Assembly: GCA_035541455.1 (NCBI GenBank)
Contig: DATKNH010000041.1
Coordinates: 1 to 46,946 of the forward strand
From: Syntrophorhabdales bacterium
GTDB lineage: Bacteria; Desulfobacterota; Syntrophorhabdia; Syntrophorhabdales; WCHB1-27
Direction of reading: 5' to 3'
DNA length: 46,946 nt
The first letter of the stretch is position 1. Each line of letters begins with the position of its first letter. A program made the position numbers and the translations under genes. Shown one piece after another: positions 41,224 to 46,946 of this stretch. The notes beneath the pieces are model-generated. The model was not told the DNA's origin. It made no database searches and saw only the letters and a program-made list of their open reading frames with translations.

Positions 41224-44200
41224 TTACGATCCGAACGTGATTGTGAACGTGGTGCCGTTTCCTCGATCGAGGCGGATTGTCCCGTTGAGCTGATCGACCA
41301 GCGAATTTATTAGTGTCAGCCCCAGGGATGGCGATTTTCTGAAATCTATCTCTTGCGGAAAGCCGATGCCGTTGTCGCTGACGATCAGTCTGACCTGCTT
41401 TGTTTCCGTTCTCTTCAGTTCAACCTTGATCTCTCCTGGTTGACCTTTCTGAAAGGCATGCTTCAGCGCGTTGGAGACCAGTTCATTAATAATGAGTCCA
41501 CAGGGTATCGCCTCATTTATGCCCAGACTGATAGCTTCGAGATTGAGCCTGAGCCTGATGTGACCATCCTCAGGCAGGTAGGACTGCTGCAGGTCTGACA
41601 CCAGATTCTTGGTGTACTTGCCCATGTCTACGCTGGCGAGATCGGGCGATGCGTACAGCCGCTCATGGATGAGAGCCATCGATTTGATGCGGGTCCGGCT
41701 CTCCTGAAGAGCGGAGACGGCCTCCGTGTGATCAGTTCTGGTCGATTGCAGATAGAGGAGGCTCGATATTATCTGGAGATTATTTTTTACACGATGGTGA
41801 ATCTCTTTCAGGAGCACCTCTTTCTCCGCCAGCGATGCCTTGATCTTCTCTTCGGCACGCTTGCGTTCCGTTATATCTCTTTGTATTACCTGGATAACTT
41901 TCTTGCCCTGGTAGTAAGAAATTGCCGCAGTCGCCTCGACGTGGACGGTCGAGCCGTCGCGACGCACAATCCTTATCTCTTTGAGAGGGACGGGCAAACC
42001 TGTTGTCATAATGAAATGCGTCCGGTTCTGTATCGACTCTCTGTCGTCCGGATGAATAATGTCGAACGCGTTGAGGCCGTACATTTCCTTCGCGCTGAGA
42101 GCGCCGTACAGGCGGACTGCCGCCGGGTTTACATACAGGAATTTCCCCCCGTCGTGGAGGAAAATAGCATCAGGCGATGTTTCGACGAGGCTTCTGTAGC
42201 CTTCTTCACTGACGCGCAGGGCCTCCTCAGCGCGACTCCGTTCACGGAAGAGCTCCGCATTGGAGACCGTGCCGGCAATCTGGCTGGCAACATTCTCTGC
42301 CAACCGGGCCTCTCTTTCCCTGTACGCGTGTGGCTGTTTCGACCAGAGAGCCAGACTTCCGATCACCTCTCCACGCGTCAGTAAGGGTACGGAGAGCCTG
42401 GAGTGAAGGCCCGCCTCGAAGGCGTAGATGAGTGACGGGTAGCGATCGAGCACCTCTCCAACGGACTCTGATTCTATGATTACGGGCGCACCCGTGTGCA
42501 GCATCTGCTCGGTGATGCTGCCCTCGATAGGCAAGACGACTCCTTTTATTCTCCCCTCCACTACCATGCCCGCGGTGTAAGCCGTGGTGAGAGTGCCATC
42601 CTGCTTGTTAATGAGATTGATCAATATCCGATCAAAAGGAATCAGCTTGCGCACCTCTTCGGCAAAACGCTCGTACACCTCTTCAAGGTCGAGACTTGAG
42701 TTCATGATACGGCCGAGCTCAGCGATGACCGCGGTCTCCTGTGCAAGTCTCAGGGCTGCCTCTTCACTGCCCCTCAACGCCTCTTGCGCTTTACGTCGCT
42801 CAGTGATGTCACGGATGACCAGGAGCAGACAGTCCCGGTTGCCCATAGTGATCTTCGTGCCGTTCAATTCCACCCAGAACGTGCTCCCGTCTTTTCTTCT
42901 TGCTGCCCACTCGTAGAGAGCCGGCGTACCCTTGCTGACTTGCTCATAATAGGTCATAAGGCGCGCACGCCGCTCCTCCACAGACTCCCCGGCACCGAGG
43001 CTTCCCAGCGGCAAAACTTTGAGTTCCTCAAATCCGTAGCCCCACAACTCGCAGAATCGGCGATTCACATCGAGAAGCTCAAGGGTCTGAGCATCACGGA
43101 CTGCAATGCCGTCGCGCACACTGTCGAAAAGGTATCTGAATCTGCTTTCGCTCTCCCGCAGAGCCTCTTCTGCTGCCCGTCGCTCAGTGATATCGCGGGC
43201 CACAGCGAGAAGCGATTCCCTGCCTCCCATGAATATGCGTTTAACGTTTACCTCCACCCAGAAGGTGCTCCCGTCCTTTCTCATGGCTTCAGCTTGAAAA
43301 AGTCTCGACAGTCCCTCGTTTGCCAGGGTGTAATGGGCGCTCAGGCGTCGTTCTCTTTCAGACGGGGATTCACCTGCAGACAGGCTGCCGAGGGGCAAAC
43401 TCTTGAGCTCTTCAAGACTGTACCCATACATTTCGCAGAACCGTTTGTTCGCATCAATGAGTTCAAACGTGGTAACATCCCACACTGCGATGCCGTCATG
43501 GATGCTGTCGAAGATCTGCCTGAACTTGGCTTCGCTTTCTGCCAGCGCCCGAATGACCTCTTTAGTTTCGGTAATGTCTCTCGCGTAGACTGCGATTCTT
43601 GTTACCTTACGTTCTGAATCAAGAAGAGGGTAGCCGCACACGTCGAGTGAGCGTCCATCCGACGATGTGTCTTCGAAAAGTAAGGGTTCACCGGTGACCA
43701 GTACTTTCTGGAGCTGCAACTGCCTGAAAGCGGCCGCCTCTTCAGGGAAGAATTGAAACACAGTTTGACCAATCAACTCTTCCGGTTGTTTGCCGAGACG
43801 ATGGGCAAAGACCCGATTGGCGGCAATGATCTTACCCTTCGTGTCGATGAGTACGGCCAGATCACTCGTGGCATTGAGCAGGGACTTCACAGCCTCTTCG
43901 CTTTCGCGGAGGTGCAACTCGGCGTCCTTGGCTGCCGTGATGTCCTGGATCATTGCCAGCGTGTAGCGAATGTTTCCGGATCGGTCGGTGATAGCTCGCA
44001 CAGAAAGACGTCCCCACGCAAGAGAGCCATCCTTGCGGAGGTAGCGCTTCTCCATCTCGAACCCGTTGATTTCCCGGGCAAGCACCTTGCGCGTCTGCTC
44101 CATGCTGGATGGGAGATCGTCCGGGTACGTGAGGTCCTTGAAGGTAAACCGTGTCAGTTCCTCGCTTGTGTAACCCGTGAAACGGCAAAAGGCTGTATTC

Positions 44201-44373
44201 GTCCTTGTGAAGAGGCCGTTCGTTGCGTCGAGAATGGCGGCCCCGACAGGCGACTGGTCAAAGGTGAGCCTGAACGTTTCCTCATGCTCAGTCACATCTG
44301 TCACGGCACGGTTGGGCGTTTCCGCCTTTGCTTTTTCTGGTGAATCACCTTTCATTGTATTCTTGGGAGTCAC
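41224..44373 (-). CDS. Multi-PAS/GAF sensor histidine kinase (HisKA_2 type)
   Basis: 1049 residues, soluble. Domain order: PAS (about 28-150), PAS (about 155-275), PAS (about 280-400), PAS (about 405-525), GAF (about 545-700), PAS (about 715-835), HisKA_2 dimerisation domain with phospho-acceptor KEIHHRVKNNLQIISSLLYL (about 858-877), and HATPase with NELVSNALKHAF and SDNGIGFP. PAS 3 and 4 are recent-looking duplicates, sharing RFCExxGYxxEELKxLPLGS. No transmembrane helix, so the signal is cytoplasmic (redox, gas or small molecule). No response regulator is adjacent. Start: GTG 44373 is close to AAGGAA; ATG 44355 is possible. Confidence 0.9.
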   Translation of the reverse strand: MTPKNTMKGDSPEKAKAETPNRAVTDVTEHEETFRLTFDQSPVGAAILDATNGLFTRTNTAFCRFTGYTSEELTRFTFKDLTYPDDLPSSMEQTRKVLAREINGFEMEKRYLRKDGSLAWGRLSVRAITDRSGNIRYTLAMIQDITAAKDAELHLRESEEAVKSLLNATSDLAVLIDTKGKIIAANRVFAHRLGKQPEELIGQTVFQFFPEEAAAFRQLQLQKVLVTGEPLLFEDTSSDGRSLDVCGYPLLDSERKVTRIAVYARDITETKEVIRALAESEAKFRQIFDSIHDGIAVWDVTTFELIDANKRFCEMYGYSLEELKSLPLGSLSAGESPSERERRLSAHYTLANEGLSRLFQAEAMRKDGSTFWVEVNVKRIFMGGRESLLAVARDITERRAAEEALRESESRFRYLFDSVRDGIAVRDAQTLELLDVNRRFCELWGYGFEELKVLPLGSLGAGESVEERRARLMTYYEQVSKGTPALYEWAARRKDGSTFWVELNGTKITMGNRDCLLLVIRDITERRKAQEALRGSEEAALRLAQETAVIAELGRIMNSSLDLEEVYERFAEEVRKLIPFDRILINLINKQDGTLTTAYTAGMVVEGRIKGVVLPIEGSITEQMLHTGAPVIIESESVGEVLDRYPSLIYAFEAGLHSRLSVPLLTRGEVIGSLALWSKQPHAYREREARLAENVASQIAGTVSNAELFRERSRAEEALRVSEEGYRSLVETSPDAIFLHDGGKFLYVNPAAVRLYGALSAKEMYGLNAFDIIHPDDRESIQNRTHFIMTTGLPVPLKEIRIVRRDGSTVHVEATAAISYYQGKKVIQVIQRDITERKRAEEKIKASLAEKEVLLKEIHHRVKNNLQIISSLLYLQSTRTDHTEAVSALQESRTRIKSMALIHERLYASPDLASVDMGKYTKNLVSDLQQSYLPEDGHIRLRLNLEAISLGINEAIPCGLIINELVSNALKHAFQKGQPGEIKVELKRTETKQVRLIVSDNGIGFPQEIDFRKSPSLGLTLINSLVDQLNGTIRLDRGNGTTFTITFGS

Positions 44374-44393
44374 TTCCTTCTGCTTCTATGACA

Positions 44394-44753
44394 TTACACC
44401 ATCTCTTCGTCTTCTGATCGCCAGGCAGGATCTACGATGCAAAGGAAGAGAAGATCTGAGGGCCCGGTATTCTGGATATGCTGTGTCGAGTGAGGAGGGA
44501 TGTAGACTGCCTGACCTGGTTCCACCGGTCGCGATTCCTCATCGATGGTCATGACTCCTTTTCCCTCGAGGATATAATAGACCTCGGTGGACCGCAGCCT
44601 GTGGGGCTTTGTCACTTGACTGGGTTTTACGCGGGCATAGCAGAGGCTGTAGCGGCATGCCACATCCATCTTCTCGGGGTGGATGAGTTGCCTGAGGAGC
44701 GACTCGTCACTGGCTATGAATTCCTCGGCATCATTCAGATCCTTGACGTGCAT
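44394..44753 (-). CDS. Small cupin-domain protein
   Basis: 119 residues with a single cupin barrel. Motif 1 PHRLRSTEVYYILEGKGVMT (about 50-69) keeps one His and the Glu. Motif 2 PGQAVYIPPHSTQHIQNTGP (about 79-98) keeps PP and His. This is a mannose-6-phosphate-isomerase-like or cupin_2 fold that may bind a metal. The function cannot be named. It lies 17 bases after the nifS-like gene and 20 before the kinase, probably in the same transcript. Confidence 0.82.
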   Translation of the reverse strand: MHVKDLNDAEEFIASDESLLRQLIHPEKMDVACRYSLCYARVKPSQVTKPHRLRSTEVYYILEGKGVMTIDEESRPVEPGQAVYIPPHSTQHIQNTGPSDLLFLCIVDPAWRSEDEEMV

Positions 44754-44770
44754 GCGCTTGAGGCATTCCT

Positions 44771-45931
44771 TCAGCTGCTTTTTTTATTGTAGAACGGAGA
44801 CATGCTCCGCAGGAAGTCTACAGATTTCTTGAGCGCACCGAAAACGACATCCACTTCCTCCAGGGTATTTTCTATGCCGAAGGAGAAGATAAGCGTGCCC
44901 TGGGTCGTCATGTAGTCGCGGCCGCAGGAGACAAGCACGTGTGAGGCCCGCAACGAACCTGTGGCGCATGCCGACCGGGTGGAAACGCAAATCCCCTCCT
45001 CGTCCAGCATCAGCACCAGCGATTCCCCTTCCACATACTTCACTGAGCACGAGATCAGGTTTGGCAGGCTTTTGGTGGGATGGCCGTTGATGATTATCTC
45101 ATCGATAGTTGAAAGGCGTTCCAGGAATCTCTTCTTGACCTGGTTGAGATGCTCCAGCCTCGATGACATTTCTCTCTTTGCCAGCTCTGCTGCCTTACCC
45201 ATGCCTACGATGCCTATCATGTTGTGTGCACCGGCCCTGAGATTCTGTTCCTGGATGCCTCCGTCCAGAAGTGGAATGATTTTGGTTCCGGGGCGGACAT
45301 AGAGGGCCCCCACGCCTGCAGGGCCGTAGAATTGATTCGCAGCTATGCTCAGCAGGTCAACCCCTAACTCGTTGACGTCCGTCGGCACTACTCCGCCGGA
45401 TGCGACTGCATCGCTGTGAAAGGTTATGCCTCTCTTCTTCGTAATCTCGCCGATCTCTGCTATGGGCTCGAGGGTCCCGATCTCGTTGTTTGCATGCATG
45501 ATGCTGACAAGGATGGTCTCATCGGTGATCGCTTTCTCAACATCCTTCGGATCGACCAATCCGTATTCGTCCACCGGAAGGGACGTTACATCATATCCGA
45601 GGTGCATCAGCATGCGCACGGAGCGGAGCACTGCCTGGTGCTCAATATTGGATGTGATGATGTGTTTGCCTTTCTCGGCAAGTGCAAAGGCCACGCCCTT
45701 GACAGCGTGATTGATGGACTCGGTGCCGCCGGAAGTGAAGATCACCCCCTCCGGATTGGCATTGATGAGCTGCGCCACATCGTTGCGGGCTTTCTCCAGG
45801 GCCTCAGCTGCCGCATCCCCCAAACGATGCTGGCTCGTCGGATTGCCGTATCCGTTATCGATGTAGCCTATCATTGCCTGCTTCACTTCCGCGTGAAGCG
45901 GTGTCCCTGATATATTATCCAAATAGATCAT
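44771..45931 (-). CDS. NifS/IscS-like protein lacking the PLP-binding lysine
   Basis: 386 residues from ATG 45931 (AGGGGA upstream); a longer frame to 46069 would overlap the NifU-like gene. Fold-type I aminotransferase motifs are present: SGGTESINHA (67-76), HANNEIG (146-152), and the mobile active-site Cys322 in RSACATGS. The cofactor lysine motif, normally SAHKxYGPKG, reads AANQFYGPAG: Gln200 stands for Lys and Asn199 for His. The PLP-contacting Gln of HxDAxQ is also changed (HSDAVASGG). It therefore probably cannot form the PLP Schiff base. Archaeoglobus fulgidus IscS is a described case of such a loss that still pairs with IscU. Likely role: scaffold partner of the NifU-like protein using free sulfide. 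Confidence 0.88.
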   Translation of the reverse strand: MIYLDNISGTPLHAEVKQAMIGYIDNGYGNPTSQHRLGDAAAEALEKARNDVAQLINANPEGVIFTSGGTESINHAVKGVAFALAEKGKHIITSNIEHQAVLRSVRMLMHLGYDVTSLPVDEYGLVDPKDVEKAITDETILVSIMHANNEIGTLEPIAEIGEITKKRGITFHSDAVASGGVVPTDVNELGVDLLSIAANQFYGPAGVGALYVRPGTKIIPLLDGGIQEQNLRAGAHNMIGIVGMGKAAELAKREMSSRLEHLNQVKKRFLERLSTIDEIIINGHPTKSLPNLISCSVKYVEGESLVLMLDEEGICVSTRSACATGSLRASHVLVSCGRDYMTTQGTLIFSFGIENTLEEVDVVFGALKKSVDFLRSMSPFYNKKSS

Positions 45932-45968
45932 CGGTCGGTCCCCTGTCATCGTTGTGGAGGTGGCCCTG

Positions 45969-46478
45969 CTACGCCGTTGATTTGCCGCAGTTGGCGCAGA
46001 TCGGCGCACCGGAGGCGACTTCGTGTTCACAATAAGGGCAGCGGCAGTGGGTGTCCTTTGCGTGAACATGCTCGTCTTTACCCCCCCGTTCCTTCCTGAT
46101 TCTTCCGGCCTGACGATCCAGGTAATTCATGATCGCCTTGTGGAGGGCTTCGGGCCCAAGGTGTGAACAGTGGAGTTCGTTCTTCGGCAGCTCTCCGAGG
46201 TCTGTCGCGAGCGTTTTTGCATTGATCTGCAAGGCTTCGTCAAGGGTTTTACCCTTCGCTTTCTCAGTGACAATGCTCGATACGGCAACTGCAGCGCCGC
46301 AGCCCAGCGTCTCGAACCTGACGTCAGCCAGTCGTCCTTCCCTCACCTTTATGGTTATTGTGGTCATGTCGCCGCAAACCGGGTTGCCCACCTCTCCGAT
46401 GCCGTCGAAATCCTCTACTTTTCCTCTGTTGCGCGGATTCTGAAAATGCTCTTTAACCAGGTCTGAATAGGGAGACAT
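45969..46478 (-). CDS. NifU/IscU-like Fe-S scaffold with C-terminal zinc-ribbon tail
   Basis: 169 residues. The IscU domain (about 1-125) has all three ligand cysteines: NPVCGD (about 33), LGCGAAVAVSS (about 61) and ELHCSHLG (about 104). The tail after KERGGKDEHVHAKD carries CRCPYCEHEVASGAPICANC, a four-Cys zinc-ribbon-like module, rather than the usual NifU C-terminal domain. The ATG at 46478 (about 10 bases after AGGAGG) is preferred over GTG 46487, which is too close to the ribosome site. It precedes the nifS-like gene by 37 bases. Upstream, 46488-46586 is AT-rich with a TATACT box and no clear -35. Confidence 0.9.
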   Translation of the reverse strand: MSPYSDLVKEHFQNPRNRGKVEDFDGIGEVGNPVCGDMTTITIKVREGRLADVRFETLGCGAAVAVSSIVTEKAKGKTLDEALQINAKTLATDLGELPKNELHCSHLGPEALHKAIMNYLDRQAGRIRKERGGKDEHVHAKDTHCRCPYCEHEVASGAPICANCGKSTA

Positions 46479-46586
46479 ACGTGACACACCTCCTTGCGAG
46501 CACGGTTTGTACGCTTAAGTATAATCTGTTTGTAATTATTTTTAAAGTGACTCAGGGCTTTACCCGGTGTGGCGCAACTGAGAAAT

Positions 46587-46946
46587 CTATCGCGATATCA
46601 GGATGACCATTGAGCGGGCTGCCAGTACGCATTGGTCCTGAGGTTTCAAAAGCTTTTCTTTCCCGGGTTCGGCAGCGTCGTCGGGGGAGTTCTTCGATGT
46701 ATCGATCGCGACACGCCAGCGTCTGCCCTTTCTTGCCGGCGGCACTTCAAATGTCCTGTCTGCAGCATCAGCGTGGAACATCATGTAGAGGTCTTCGCTA
46801 CCAAAAATCAAGCAGGCGAAACTTCTGTTTTCCGGACCCCAGTTTGCGTGTCCTCCGTCCCAGCTATACCAGGTTATGTCAGCGTCTGTGTAAAATTTGA
46901 CCTCCCTCAGCGGAGCATGGCGATCACGAAAACGGATCATCTGGCT
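46587..46946 (-). CDS. Glycogen debranching/isoamylase-type protein, C-terminal fragment
   Basis: The last 119 codons of a gene entering from the right edge. Sequence features FYTDADITWYSWDGGHANWG, FACLIFGSEDLYMMFHADAA, VPPARKGRRWRVAIDTS and the ending ARSMVILI match the C-terminal beta-sandwich domain of GlgX/TreX-type glycogen debranching enzymes, which cleave alpha-1,6 branches. The catalytic domain is outside the window. It points to storage-glycogen turnover, unrelated to the neighbouring Fe-S genes. Confidence 0.82.
   Translation of the reverse strand, partial: SQMIRFRDRHAPLREVKFYTDADITWYSWDGGHANWGPENRSFACLIFGSEDLYMMFHADAADRTFEVPPARKGRRWRVAIDTSKNSPDDAAEPGKEKLLKPQDQCVLAARSMVILISR

Overview
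The window looks like a strictly anaerobic, sulfite-reducing Desulfobacterota-type bacterium. The basis is a complete reductive dsr set (dsrA, dsrB, dsrD, dsrN, dsrC, dsrMKJOP), AprA/AprB-like flavoprotein-ferredoxin pairs, TRAP-TAXI and tripartite tricarboxylate uptake systems, an acyl-CoA ligase, and NifU/NifS-type Fe-S assembly genes. Species or genus cannot be assigned from sequence reading alone. No rRNA, tRNA, CRISPR array or insertion sequence was recognised.

Layout. 1-126 is the 5' end of a putative sulfate-exporter-type membrane protein (minus strand). 316-3168 (plus) holds an AprA-like flavoprotein, a small two-cluster ferredoxin and a precorrin-2 dehydrogenase/ferrochelatase for siroheme. 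From 26203 down to 3284 every gene is on the minus strand. In transcription order they are dsrA, dsrB, dsrD, dsrN, a YHS protein, dsrC, a second DsrM/DsrK-like pair with an SQR-like flavoprotein, an RsbRD-N protein, dsrM, dsrK, dsrJ, dsrO, dsrP, a TIGR04076 protein, a second AprA-like/ferredoxin pair, a GntR regulator, two TAXI binding proteins, a fused TRAP permease and an amidohydrolase. A small unknown gene diverges from dsrA. 26521-29652 is a tctA-tctB-tctC transporter, followed by a TetR regulator. 30647-34637 (plus) is a ferredoxin, an acyl-CoA ligase, a CobA-HemD fusion and a helical, possibly ferritin-like protein. 34947-39568 (minus) is a tightly overlapping envelope operon: YtkA-like, beta-barrel, FMN-binding-like, ABC permease, ABC ATPase, NosL. 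39833-46478 (minus) carries nifU-like, nifS-like, cupin, a multi-PAS histidine kinase and an MFS transporter. The right edge is the 3' end of a glycogen-debranching-type gene.

How it works together. CobA-HemD and the Met8-like enzyme make siroheme, which DsrN may amidate. DsrAB reduces sulfite and loads sulfur on DsrC as a trisulfide. DsrMKJOP returns electrons from the quinone pool or periplasm to DsrC. The second DsrMK-like pair plus SQR-like protein is probably an additional membrane electron module. No sat, aprBA with full-length subunits, or qmo genes lie here, so the source of sulfite is not shown by the window.

Most notable observations: an in-frame TGA in the membrane anchor of dsrJ; a NifS homologue whose PLP lysine is replaced by Gln; the DsrM2-DsrK2-SQR-like module; recurrent AprA-like/ferredoxin pairs; and several families of intergenic inverted repeats. 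One of these families lies between dsr genes and supplies the stop codons of two neighbouring genes.
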